Positions 36,451 through 47,392 of a stretch of DNA of 64,000 bases are shown piece by piece. The notes below the pieces were generated by a model. That model ran no database searches. It saw only the letters and a program-made list of their open reading frames with translations, and was not told the DNA's origin. Positions within the stretch are counted from its first letter, which is position 1, and each line of letters starts with the position of its first letter. This DNA is from Epiperipatus broadwayi (taxonomy: Eukaryota; Onychophora; Udeonychophora; Euonychophora; Peripatidae), in the NCBI GenBank assembly GCA_028023455.1, contig JAQFVV010000515.1, positions 64,001 to 128,000 on the forward strand, written 5' to 3'. Both the position numbers and the translations under genes were made by a program.

Positions 36451-38160
36451 ATATAGAATAATAGTTTAGTACTAAAATCAAATAGAAAATGATTACAAAA
36501 TGTGTCACCAGGAAAATAATGCTAATGTTACACTAAATAGAGGGTTATCTTAAAAAAAAGTTATTGTTCTGAATACTTGTTTCAGTGTATTTTTATTTTT
36601 TTCTATATTTGCACTGTTCCAATATTATTTTTAAAGATGTTTTTTATTTATGAACTTATATTTCTAATAAATCAAGTACACTTTATTGATTCATAATATA
36701 GAATTAAGGTTTTGATACTAAAATGAAGTGTTGGACTATAATTCAAATAGCTGCTAGAGATTCTGCAAAAACATTGAAATACATAAGATTAAATATTTGT
36801 TTCTTGGTAAATATATAATGTTTGCATTCAGATTTTATTAGAACATATTTGTTTTGTTTTTGGCAAAAAATTAGTCAACTAAAAATTTGTTAATGTGAAA
36901 TATAATACACATAGCAGCAAACAAATATCTATTATAAAATCATTGCTATTTTTTTTATAACTAGAAGTTAATTTTTTAGATTTCAAAGATTATTTTTATT
37001 ACTTGAATGTATTCTTTACTGAAAGATGTTTTCTTAATACAAAATTGTTAGAGAATAATTATTTATTTTTGAAAAACATTTATTTTTGCCTCAAGACTAA
37101 ATTAAAATCTTTTTTATTTTTTTTATTTTCAAAGTTGATATATTATTTATAAAATTACTTTCATTTTTTTGAAGTCATGATTTTAATGAATACAGCAAAA
37201 ATAAAAATATTTACTTAAGAATAAAGTTTTATTGGTACTTATATATTTTCCATCCAACTGTTTTTTTTCAGCCATTTTGTTTTAAGTTAAGTTTCTCACA
37301 CATACAACTGGCAGTAACTTTTTTATTATAATTATTTTAAAAAAGAAAAATTTCTCCAAAAGGGTTAGGATTAGGAGTTAGTGTTAGGATGAAGTGTAAG
37401 TATTATAATTAAAACAAAATAACAACAAAAATAAACAAATATTTGTTTCTCTTATTGCCAATTGTAGGTTTGTAAAACTGTATAATTATTTTTATAACTT
37501 AAAACAATATGTAAGTACTATTTTATTCATTATGAAACTAGTATGTAAGGCTGAAAAAAATCATATATAGAAAAATTAATGATGCCATGAAAGTTTCAAC
37601 AAAGCTACAATTAGGCTCAAAATGATTTTATTGTAGCTATCTATTGCATTTATTGGGTTTTGATAGATTTTAATTCTAATGAAAGGATGTCAGAATGTAT
37701 CAATGAATAACAGAAAGGGTAGTCAATTTGTTTCTAAGAGGACAGTCAGAATACTTGCACAATTTCAGTTCTTCTTGAAATCATAAATGAGGAAAATAAA
37801 ACTTTATACATAATTCGTTTATTTATTTATTTTCATTTTTGTAAAATTAAATTAAATATTTGTTTTTTAGTAATTATGTGGTCTTTATACCCAGCTTTTA
37901 TTTGAATAGATCTTTTTAGCAGAAAATTAATGAATGGAGAATTTTCTAATAACAAGCAGGAAGTGCCTATTTTCAAGAACATTATTACTACTATTTTTGT
38001 AATTCTAGGTTAAATTTTAACATTTCAAAAAGTATTCTTGTTAATTGAATATATTTTTTCCAAAAATTTGTCTTCCTCATATAAATTTGGTGGAGAATAA
38101 TTTTTTTGATTAAAATACACATCTTTAGCTAAAGATTAAAATGAAATCTTTTGTTTTCAT
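36451..38160. other. AT-rich, CpG-poor intron stretch
   Basis: Contains further decayed copies of the aatatttgcaaa-type repeat (about 36590-36735, 37120-37200). No genes recognised. Confidence 0.4.
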
Positions 38161-38161
38161 T

Positions 38162-38249
38162 ATTTTTTTTATATGTCAAAGCATTGACTGGGAAGTAAAC
38201 CTAGGTCAGCCGCTTGGAAGGCAGCTATGCTAACCGTTACACCACCAGT
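38162..38249 (-). mobile_element. Tailed-tRNA SINE (Gly-TCC type), older copy
   Basis: On the - strand ggtggtgtaacggttagcat, loop cttccaa, then a mutated B box (ctaggtttacttccc), gtcaatgctttgacatat and poly(A). No target duplication was found. Confidence 0.8.
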
Positions 38250-38261
38250 ACTTGATATATC

Positions 38262-39790
38262 TCTGATATTTCTCTTTTTGTTCATTTGCAAATTTGATGT
38301 ATTATTTTTAAGACTACTTTTTATTATTAAAGTTATGTTTTTAAGTATTTAGCCATTCATTTGCACTGCTAGAAGGTAGACTCTCTATTTTATTTTTTAA
38401 CAAAATAAAAATTATTCTTCATTATGGTTCTATTTTTTTTTAAAAAAATCCTGCTAGAAGTATAAAGCCAAAAAATGAGAAAATTATCTGAAATCTCAAC
38501 TATCAACTTTGCAAAAAAAAAATAAAAAATAAAACGTATTAGACAAAAATAAATAAATAATAAAAAAGACTTCTATTTTGCCAGCAGACAAAAAATGTAT
38601 TACTAAGAAAATAGAAAGAGGTTCTATTATATCTAAATTTTTAAAACAAATTTATAATTCTATCATAAGCATTTTACCTATTTGTAAAAAAAGATTATTT
38701 TGTTTTACAAATTTATAAATTTACATGTTCGACTTTTTGAACAAAGCAATGCAAAAGTTGTTTTTGTTAATGACATGGGAGTTATTAGTGATGAACCGTG
38801 CTTCTTTAATCTTCCTCTTTCACTCATCATGTTCAGCACACACTACGTTAACATTTTGTGGATCTAAGCTATGGCTAGAGTTTATTCCATGCCCAAGAAA
38901 AACTGACTTAACACTAGGATCATTTTTCACACAGTTGTAGAGATATTTATGCTGTGCCAATTTTGTGACAATATTAATGCATGATTTCCCATAATAGACT
39001 CCATTCCATACATTCACATAACCCACGTATTCTTCAAAATATTAAAAAATAACTTTCAATTACTAAAAAATAGCAAAAAAACAAGAAAAAATTATTTTTG
39101 GGGTGGACTTATATGATGTTATATGAATTTATAATTGAGTTATTTTAACAAAATACTAAAAACAAACCCGTAATGGAAACACATACTTATAGACTAAAAA
39201 CTCTTTAATGGTTTTACAAAAAATAATGATTTTAAACAAGTGAAGAAATTAGAACATAAAAAAATTTATGGTCTTTCAAAAAAATGCCATGAATAATAAG
39301 ATCTTTATGTTTTCTTTGAAAAAGATTTAACCAAATTTTATACTTTAGTTGTTTAATTTTTACATAGTGATATCTATGGAATAGAATGTAATTAAAATGT
39401 AAATTTTTGAAGGGCAATAAAATAACTTTCAGTATCGTTTTAACTTTTTTTTTCAGATAAAAAATTTAATGAAAAAAAACACTATCAAATAGTGGAATGT
39501 AAACTCACGTGGTTGTTATGTAACTGATGATTTTTTTTTTCAAAGGTGCAATGATTTTATGGAGAGTTTTTATTAAAAACCATAAAAAATACCTACCAAA
39601 TTAATCATATAAGGCTATTGAAAATTGCATAGAAAAAGGATTAAAATAACTAGTTAATCTAACTAGAGAATTATTATGATATGCAAGCATTCAAAGATTA
39701 TTAAAGTACAGTACTTCATAAATATTACCATATACCTATAATTGAACGATTGAATAATTTTCTTTATGTAAATCAGTTTTAAAATATTGC
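38262..39790. other. AT-rich end of the giant intron
   Basis: A 71-codon + frame at 38725-38940 overlaps a 68-codon frame on the other strand. Neither shows motifs or splice context. The stretch ends in the T-run of the acceptor at 39810. Confidence 0.4.
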
Positions 39791-39810
39791 TTTTTTTTTT
39801 TACATTTCAG

Positions 39811-39925
39811 ATTACAGATTCAGAGAACCTGAGACAAATACAAAATATTATTTTTATATGTCAAGCTATCCAGGCAGACCCAACAGAGTTTACACTTCTA
39901 GAAGCTATAGTACTTAGCAGAAAAG
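39811..39925 (+). CDS. NR2E-group nuclear receptor, LBD exon (helix 7-8 region)
   Basis: Internal exon of 115 nt. A long pyrimidine tract and tttcag precede it and aaaag|gtgaag follows. It enters in phase 0, like the end of the previous exon, and leaves after the first base of a codon. The translation contains QADPTEFTLLEAIVLSRK, equivalent to the conserved D-P-T-E-F-A-C-x-K-A-I-V-L stretch of NR2E receptors. The helix before it (ENLRQIQNIIFICQAI) matches the E-x-L-Q-x-x-x-x-x-F segment. The codon split over the following intron joins g with at to give Asp, producing SRK-D-CRREL, which keeps frame and family spacing. Confidence 0.87.
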
Positions 39926-40513
39926 GTGAAGTTTGCTTTATTTTAATGAAGTTATTTACTACCTTGAATCTCTATGCAATGTTAATTAATGTATATATGT
40001 TTATGCTGTAGTTTTAACACACCACAATTAATAATTAAGATTAGTTCTTAAATTTATTTAGCATTTCAAAAATATTTTTTTATCAATATAAAACAATCAA
40101 GTGAAACTCGGAGTATTTTTTGGGGGTCTAAACAGGCTTGAAACTTTTCCTCAGATAATTGAATTGTAGCCATTATAGTTATAATATTATTGGTCAATCA
40201 ATAGGTATCTATCATTTCATAGCCACAAAATAAAACAAGACAAGAAAACCCTAACTTCTCACCACCTTCCAAGAGAATAGTCTGATGAGAATTGTCTTCT
40301 CCTTCAAAGGAATCTTGGAAATGTTGCAATTTAATGGATCACACTGACTATATAACTGGACAATGATTATTATTAAAAAGATTATGGAGATGTTGTATGC
40401 ATTGATGTATAACAAGATTAAAAGTGCAACCAATTGAAAACAAGAATAGAAAATTTTAAAAATATAAAAGTGAGGATGTAATGATAATAGCTAAAAAAAA
40501 AAATAATCGGAAA

Positions 40514-40755
40514 CTATTCAGATTAATGGATGTTAAAAAAATTCTTCCAAATGGAAAATAGTTTACATGTATCATCACATCCTCGTGTTGATAGAATCCT
40601 GATGTTTGAGAACGCTAGACGTGACACTCTCCAACAATGTAAGATGAGGAAGCCATTGGTTTTCTTAAAAGGCTAGACTATATCAAAAAATGTGGTGATA
40701 CATATGGAACTACCATCCATTTGGAAGATATTTCAAAACTCATTAATCTGAATAG
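40514..40755. repeat. Imperfect palindrome, about 70-80 bp arms
   Basis: Left arm ctattcagattaatg, cttccaaatgg, acatgtatcatcacat; right arm the reverse complement in order (atgtggtgatacatatgg, ccatttggaag, cattaatctgaatag). The centre is about 90 bp. It may be another foldback element, with no sequence shared with the 11 kb and 55 kb family. Confidence 0.75.
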
Positions 40756-40854
40756 CTTTAATTAAACTTTCACCTTTATTCTTGTTTCCTACCTGTGAAC
40801 CTTTCATTTCGTATATATATATAATACAAATAAAATGTCCGTTAATTAAAAATT

Positions 40855-40935
40855 ATTGTAATAACAATAAAACTAATAAATATAACGGTAATTAACTATT
40901 ACATACAGTCTTTCAATCTGCTGAAATATCAATAG
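40855..40935. repeat. Dispersed AT-rich repeat, pair with 30825-30930
   Basis: See the partner entry; this copy carries taacggtaattaactatta. Confidence 0.6.
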
Positions 40936-41225
40936 GTTAGTATTATGAATCATACATGGTTGAGTCTGAATAATATGACATTAATATATTGAAGTGAACG
41001 TTTTCTGGGTAAAAGATGTAAGCCTATATCTAAAGTTTCATTGTGGACACATTTACTTGGCCGCCTAGGTAACATCCTTAAATGATTTTCGAAGGTAGAT
41101 ATAATGTAGTTAAAATAGGTTTCATATAATACTACAAACATATATATATATCTGCAAATATATATACATATATTCAAAATCACAAGCAGCAGCTACTAAC
41201 AATGGAGTATGGACATTCTACCTTT

Positions 41226-41231
41226 GAGAGA

Positions 41232-41289
<58 letters not shown>

Positions 41290-41390
41290 GAGAGACAGAG
41301 AGAGGGAGACAGAGAGAGAGACACACAGAGAGAGAGACACAGAGAGAGATAGAGACAGAAAGAAAGACAGAGAGAGAGAGAGAGAGAAAA
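41226..41390. repeat. (GA)n microsatellite with ACA interruptions
   Basis: Purine strand on +. Mostly gagaga, with gacaga and gacacaga variants clustering to the right. All the open frames across it (Leu/Ser- or Arg/Glu-rich) are by-products. Confidence 0.95.
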
Positions 41391-41989
41391 GATAAAAAAG
41401 ACAAAACAAAAATAATAATAAGACACTAAAGATTAGTGATGAGAAAACTTTACAAACCAATCTATGAAATATAAATATGTCACCATATAGAATACGCTGG
41501 TCCATTATATTGTTTATTCGATATTTTCTTATGTCGAAAAGTTTGAATCAGAGCGAAAGCCTATTTGCGATTGATATTTGAGATAAAATCCTTAGGAACA
41601 ACTGCTATTAAAACACAGTATACTTAGTTATAAAACAACTCAGCTGTATGCCATTTCTTCACTCCATCTGAAGACAGTGATCTATATATTATAAGAATGT
41701 GATTTGGCTCTAATCAGGTGGCGAAAATACTTTATCGTCAATTTAAACTCGCCAGTTTAAAGAAAAATATCTAAAGGAATGATGAAATACAAATCAAATC
41801 CAGCCATTTTACTTGTAGACAATTTGTTCTAAAATAATAACAATGGATTCTCAAATGTACTCCCTCCACTCACACACCCAAATTTTTTTTTTTAAATCCT
41901 ACATAATATTATAATCATTTATTAATTGTTTTTTAACATAATTTCATGGAAATTATTTAAATAAAATAAATAATCGAATAATTTATTAT

Positions 41990-42100
41990 TGTTCAGAAGT
42001 TCACAAGAATTTGAGCACCGGAAATATCAAAATTGAGTCGCGATTCTTTCATTAATCTTGAACTTCGAAATCTACCGCTGCACTAAATCACACAGAACAT
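41990..42100 (-). mobile_element. SINE, agttcataagaa family, copy 4
   Basis: On the - strand ctgtgtgatttagtgcagcgg (read with one decayed base pair), the gttcaagatta and gcgactcaattttg middle, then tccggtgctcaaattctt and gtgaacttctgaac, with an AT-rich tail. Confidence 0.6.
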
Positions 42101-42296
42101 CATCTAAAAAGAAGATTGTACATCTTGCTTAATTAAATAATTACATATGTGTTCGAGATTCTTCTTCTTTTTTTTTTTTTACAATAAATTATGATATTTT
42201 ATTTCCAAGTATCCTTTCATAAAAAGTTGAGTATTCCATCTAATAATAGTAAATATTACGTTATTTGTATCTAAAACAACAATTGAATTTTCTAAC

Positions 42297-42392
42297 ATTT
42301 TTTTTTTCTTGTGTCAAATATGTTGACCGGGAAGCGAACCTGGGCCAGCTGCTTGGAAGGCAGCTATACTAACCACTAGGCCGCCAACGCTT
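42297..42392 (-). mobile_element. Tailed-tRNA SINE (Gly-TCC type) in the last intron
   Basis: On the - strand caagcgttggcggcctagtgg, loop cttccaa, cccaggttcgcttcccgg, tcaacatatttgacacaag and poly(A). It lies 570 bp before the last exon. Confidence 0.85.
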
Positions 42393-42959
42393 GTAGTAGA
42401 TTTTATTATTTAATATGTCAATAATATTAGAGACAGGTGTTTTGAAGATAGGAGTATAATTTTTTGAAACATATATATTCAGTATGAAATAAATAATCTT
42501 TTAATGGTTAATCTATAATAGATAACTTCAGGGAAAAAGTTTCTTTATTATCCCTCTACAAAAAAAAAAAAAAGGTATTTAACAAGTTAGCCAATTGCTG
42601 GTTGGTGAATATTTGTTTTTGCCTACAGCAAAGAAACCTAGATACTTATCTACCAACCAATAGTTTGTTGATTAGTTAAATTTGCTTAAAAGACTATAGT
42701 TACTTTAGATTAGAAACAACAAACAGGAGCACAGACTAACCAGGAGATCTTCCAGTATTTGTTTTACTATTAAAGAAACAAACGTGAAAATATAATTCTA
42801 TCAATTAAAATTAAATGTATTTTACAAATTCGATCGATAGATTGATGATTGGTTGGAAAGCCTGTACTCCACCCTTTTCTCCAAAACAAATTTGGATGGT
42901 TGACGTGCTAATTTTGTTACTGCAAGATAATTTAATTATTTTTCTTTCTTTAATTACAG

Positions 42960-43192
42960 ATTGTCGACGAGAATTAATTGACGGAAAGCGAGTAGAACAA
43001 ATGCAAGATAAAGTACAGATGACCCTTTGCCATTACGTCGCCGCTACGTATCCACAGCATCCCGCTAAATTTGGAAAAATGCTCTTAGTATTGCCCAGTC
43101 TTAAAACGGTTCCAAGTAAAGTAGTTGAAGAAATCTTTTTTAAAAAGACTATTGGTTCGGTTCCAATTGAGCATATTATACGAAGTATTTGA
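42960..43192 (+). CDS. NR2E-group nuclear receptor, C-terminal LBD exon with stop
   Basis: Last coding exon, entered through ttaattacag|at and ending at TGA 43190-43192. It encodes the helix 9-12 region: VEQMQDKVQMTLCHYV (helix 9), then PAKFGKMLLVLPSLKTV (helix 10, the family F-G-K/R-L-L-L-L-P-x-L-R motif) and IFFKKTIGSVPIEHIIRSI (the F-F-x-K-T-I-G-x-x-P-I-E block that marks NR2E receptors). The three visible exons together give 191 residues of LBD. The end is odd: family members I remember continue a few residues past the P-x-E-x-L-L block with an acidic C-D-M-F/Y type AF-2 helix, whereas this protein stops at RSI. CpG dinucleotides are frequent here compared with the flanks, consistent with a real exon under selection. 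Confidence 0.92.
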
Positions 43193-43290
43193 TTGGTGGA
43201 TACGTATAACCAATAGCAAAAATTCTTCTTGTCATATTCCTTCAAGGACAAGTTTTGTTCTTGTATTGCTTGTATTTTTTTAAGGAAAAA

Positions 43291-43296
43291 AATAAA
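43291..43296 (+). promoter_or_regulatory. Poly(A) signal AATAAA of the NR2E gene
   Basis: A canonical AATAAA lies about 100 bp after the receptor stop codon, followed by T-rich sequence. A short 3' UTR of about 120 nt would result. The cleavage site itself cannot be seen, and in DNA this AT-rich the hexamer also occurs by chance. Confidence 0.5.
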
Positions 43297-43299
43297 GTA

Positions 43300-44080
43300 A
43301 TATTATTTTCAATTATGTTATTTAGCTAGAAAGGTTTATCTTAAAAGTAATTAAATTGTTTTATTTTTAATTTTAAAACGTAAATGTATATACAATGCGT
43401 AATCTGTACATGGCATTGTTGCGTGTACTTGTACGTATATGATTAATAGCATCTTTATACGGTGAACATATGTAAAGATGTAATAAATTGTATATAAAAT
43501 GCACGTATGAAGATTTAAAATCATGTATATGTACTTGCAGGAATATTTGTGCGTTATCAGAAAGCATTTAAATTAACATTCAATAAAGGTTTCATGTTAT
43601 TTATGTATATGAAACACACATAAACGTAATACGTGCGAACAAATTGTATTTGGCCGTACTTATTATATATATTTCAGTTTATAGTTTTACTACTGACATA
43701 CATTTATGCGTTTCGTAAATTAAAAATAAAACGTTTAAAAATAAACAAAAAATATCAAATTAAAAATAAAATTGTCAAAATTTATTAATTAAACATAAGA
43801 ATGTTTAATTTTTTTTAAAGATAAATATCCAAACCCATTTTTAATTCACATTTATTATTTAAATAATATTTATTTGTATATTTTATCTCATTCATTGTAA
43901 TATTATTTCCAAATGTACAAAAAAAAAAAAAACCCTCCTCTAAAAGACTTTTAATAAATGAAAACAAATGTAAGTAAAAGCTTTCGAAGTTTTATTTTGT
44001 GTGGGTGCTTTTGTGTAAAAGATTTTTTTTCTTTTCAACTAAACACATTAAATTTTATACTAATAAACCTGAAAGTTCAT
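43300..44080. other. 3' flank of the receptor gene
   Basis: CpG-richer up to about 43650, then AT-rich. No second gene recognised. Confidence 0.4.
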
Positions 44081-44086
44081 TGTCTT

Positions 44087-44191
44087 GCATTGGTGGTCGA
44101 GAGATCAGCGCGACTGCCTTGCACTAGCAGGCAGTTGCCCGGGTTGCGGGTTCGCGTCCCGGCCGATGCTATGACACTTAAAAAAAAAAAA
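44087..44191 (+). mobile_element. Tailed-tRNA SINE, long-loop variant
   Basis: gcattggtggtcgagagatc, gactgccttgcactagcagg, ttgcgggttcgcgtcccgg, ccgatgctatgacactta and a poly(A) of 12. Close to the copy at 18623; the pair shows that this form was itself amplified. Confidence 0.85.
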
Positions 44192-44567
44192 GCTAGTTAA
44201 TCATAAAACAAGACCTCAGAGAATAAATTTTCGAGAGAGTTGAGTTGTCATTATTAAAATTTTAATGTTCTACTAACACGTGGTAAAAAACATGAATAAT
44301 ACGTTTGTCAGTTAACCAAAGTTTATTGTATTATTCAACTTTTATACAATGGAATAAGAAAATAGTGTTATTACTACAGGTAGAAAATCAAGCATTTGAA
44401 ATGAAACCTGACTAGGATGTGTATTTATTCCAAAATTGTTTTTGTTTTTATAAGTCGGTATAAGGAACTATTTTACAATCAGCTTAATGAAATAAGAGAT
44501 AAAAATATAATACATGTGTAATAAGTAGACTTTTTAATTTGAATTAACAGCAAAAATAAAAACTTGT

Positions 44568-44681
44568 CAAGCGATGGTGGTCGAAAAGTTAGCACAGCTG
44601 CCTTACAAGCAGTTGTCCCGGGTTTGCGGGTTCGCTTCCGCTTCTCGGGCCGATGCTTTGACACATGGGGGAAAAAAAACA
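44568..44681 (+). mobile_element. Tailed-tRNA SINE, chimeric form
   Basis: The head is like the TAC type (agcacagctgccttacaag). The 3' half has the gtttgcgggttcgcttcc of the long-loop type plus a small duplication (cttccgcttctcgg). It ends gatgctttgacacatggggg and an A-run. It looks like a recombinant or an intermediate between subfamilies. Confidence 0.75.
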
Positions 44682-44819
44682 ATTTCATTTCTTTGATTCT
44701 GAGTTGACACTATTTTAAGATAATTCTATCTTTGCTAGTTCAAAAGACGATTTATAGAATATACTTAAAGTTTTTAAAACAACATATATAATAATTAATT
44801 TTTTAAAAAAGAACTCGAT

Positions 44820-45555
44820 GTCTTTATCAATCAATTTTAACTTGGATGATTATCCATTTAAGAATGTAAACCAATTTAAATATCATGGTGGTTTTATAAA
44901 TAGAAAGAGGGGACTTAGATATTGAAGGGCAGCATAGACTCCAATGTGCTGCTGCGTTTTCAATAAATTAAAAACAAAGCTGTATTAAATCACAATGACA
45001 TAATTCCTGCCAAGAATTCTTCATACAATTTAAAAATGCAATGGCAAGATCTTAAGACCAATTAATATACGGTTTGCACAATGAGATACTATGGAGTCCA
45101 CCCTTATAAAATCACACCTTTGTTGGAATGGACATTTGAAACAAATGAACAGTAAAATACTTCCTAAAAAAAGCCTTTTATGATAAACTTGGGCATAGAT
45201 TTCGAAGATTGGGGGAGGGATGTTTATAAGGATTACATCAAAAACATTCTATAGATTGCAATATTGATTGTTTCCATTGGGAAGATATGGCAATGAATGA
45301 AATACAATTGGTAGACAGTGTTGAAATATTTCAGATAGGTTTTCTGCAAGCGTTGGTGGCCGAGTGGTTAGCACAGCTGCCTTACAAGCAGAAGTCTCGG
45401 GGTTCGCTTCCCGGCCGACACTTTGACACAATTTTAAAAAAACCATCAAATAAATAGAAGAATGGACCGGCTGTTCTATTTGTAAGTGAGATTGGTTTAT
45501 ATAGTCATCCCACAATTTATTCCTAATGTACTTATGATGATGATGATGATGGAAG
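44820..45555 (+). pseudogene. Second-lineage LINE 3' part, interrupted by a tailed tRNA, (GAT)n end
   Basis: gaaagaggggacttagatat, agcatagactccaatgtgctgc, aaacttgggcatagatt and gttgaaatatttcag match 25930-26440 in order. After the SINE insertion, gattggtttatatagtcatc and (GATGATGAT) close it. Frames are badly broken. Confidence 0.65.
45345..45440 (+). mobile_element. Tailed-tRNA SINE (TAC loop) inside a LINE
   Basis: gcaagcgttggtggccgagt, ggttagcacagctgccttac, aagcag, then gttcgcttcccggccgac, actttgacacaatttt and an A-run. The host is the same LINE 3' region as at 26.5 kb but at a different base. No duplication of the target is visible. Confidence 0.85.
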
Positions 45556-46049
45556 TCTAAATTATTTATTTTTCAACATTTGCATCAATTTGCCTACAAT
45601 TAATTATCTCTGATTATTTAAAATATTTCTTTCTTTTAGCTTATCTATTTAATATCCCCCCACCCCTCATTAATTAATTCTTGGTACTAAAATATGTTTG
45701 AGTAAAATCATATATTTAGGCAAATTAAAAAAATTCTTTGAGCAAATTACTGAGAAAGGTTGTTCATTGTTATGTTCACATATTCCTTTCTTAGGTTACT
45801 AAATGTATTATATATATATTAGAAGCATGGAAAATTACTCAAACATCTACTACTTGACAATTGACCAGATTAGTGATTACTGCCTTCTCTTTTATTGTTC
45901 CTCTATGAATGAGTGTCGGCGAAGCCTTTTCCTGCTGTGTAGTATTTATTAAAGAAAAGGTTAATTTTATTTTTGTTATATGTGTGTGTATAATGAAAAT
46001 ATGTCTGAATACTATCTAGCAAATTTAAAACTCTATGATGCAATGCCCG

Positions 46050-47160
46050 TGATGCACTATGGCTTTTTCTTTCTCAGAATCAAGAATCTCTCAGCTACTA
46101 TGCCCAGAGAAATCTGTTAGTCACTTCCCTTTCCATTTCCCACCCTAAGTTTTTCTCATATTCTTCTCTATCCTCTTCCATCCCATTTCCACAACATTAT
46201 CTTTGTCTACTCTATGGCCTTTATATTTAAATCCCCCTTATCTTTTTCAAATACAGCATAAACTAAAAATCCACTTTTTATATAATCACTTTGTTTATAT
46301 TTATTCTACCACAACTTCATTATTTGTACCCTTTCTCTTTATAAGCATTTACATTCAATTAACAGATGCCTAATATTTTCCATTGCCTTCCTTACATAAC
46401 TTGCAGACTAAACCACCCACATGTCTCCATTTATGTGTATATTCCCTGTTGCTAACGATCGGGTTTGAACCTTAAACAATAAACTACTTTCCTTGCTACT
46501 ACCATAAATTAACTCACGTCAATATTCTGTTTAATTCTATATACATTTAAACTCTTTTTACTCTCCATACTAGTACTCCATCTCTCCAATTTCCTATTTT
46601 TTATTAATGCATCTATTCTTCTATCTCATTCCTTGCCACTATAACACTCAACAATTCTCCTAACGCAATCATCTCACCTTTCGTATGAGTATGCTGACAT
46701 AAAGTCTTTATCCAAATCTGCATACCATACTATCTTTTCCCCCCATATTGTTGCCTGTCCTGTACTCGCAATCCAATTAAATAATATTTTGGCTATTCTC
46801 TTATTATCCATAAATTACAATCTAGCGAACATTTTCATTTTTTTTTTTTTTTCATCTTTCATACAAAAATTTGATCATCGCATTTCTGTTTGAATTGCCA
46901 CTTTTACCGTCCACACATCTGCATCTAATGCATGCCTTCCTACTTCTCTTTGTATTCTTTCTAAATAATCTAACACTCCTTTACTAACATATAACACATC
47001 ATTACCATAAGTTAACCCTGCTACCGTCACTCCCTTCCATACAATTCTTGCTACATCATATTTATTGCATGAAAACACTGTTAATTTCTTTATTAGTCCC
47101 TTTCTTTGACATTTTCATTGCTCTCCCTAGTGGCAATTTTTGTAAACGTTCAATATTTGA
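46050..47160 (-). pseudogene. LINE C-terminus of a chelicerate-like lineage
   Basis: FSCNKYDVARIVWKGVTVAG, LTYGNDVLYVSKGVLDYLER and IQREVGRHALDADVWTVKVA are open on the - strand (46875-47078). This is the post-RT block C-N-x-Y-x-x-x-R-x-x-W-K-x-x-x-V-P-x-L-T-x-x-N-x-V-L followed by L-E-R-x-Q-R-E-V-G-R-x-A-L. Further along (about 46350-46450, - strand) a C-x-x-C…H-x-x-x-x-C knuckle is readable across a frameshift. I know this block mainly from tick and spider LINEs, but cannot check how widely it occurs. Confidence 0.65.
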
Positions 47161-47357
47161 TTTTACTATTTAAATCTTTATATTAAAATTTAATAAACTG
47201 GAGTTAATTGGTTAGCAATTTAAATTTGTAAATGAAAAACATTCTTCAAAATATATTTAAACTTTGCAAAGACAGTGAAGTCTCGAACTATGCTGTATCA
47301 AACTAAACGACTTCTTGATGCTACCCCACCCCCCCATATAAGTAGATAACAAAAGTG

Positions 47358-47392
<35 letters not shown>

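Larger units (their letters stand above)
3175..39810 (+). other. Giant intron of the NR2E receptor gene (36.6 kb)
   Basis: Runs from the gtaatt donor at 3175 to the tttttttttttacatttcag acceptor ending at 39810. Both sides are phase 0, so the flanking exons join without a frameshift. The joined protein matches the family order: helix 5 and beta-turn region, then the helix 7-8 region with A-D-P-T-E-F. The interior is almost entirely recognisable or degenerate transposons, listed separately. No exon of this receptor was found inside. Because the protein order looks continuous without one, I do not expect a missing exon here. Confidence 0.8.
39926..42959 (+). other. Last intron of the NR2E receptor gene (3.0 kb)
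   Basis: From the gtgaag donor to the ctttctttaattacag acceptor, with phase 1 on both sides. It contains an imperfect palindrome (40514-40755), a purine-rich (GA)n tract (41226-41390), one agttcataagaa-family SINE (41990-42100) and one tailed-tRNA element (42297-42392). No extra coding exon was seen. Confidence 0.8.

Noticed and set aside
41180-41505. Leu/Ser-rich and Arg/Glu-rich open frames
   Set aside because: A (GA)n microsatellite is open in several frames on both strands.
42815-42959. Upstream extension of the last exon frame (ATG at 42815)
   Set aside because: It lies before a good acceptor and reads into pyrimidine-rich intron; the family sequence begins only at DCRREL.
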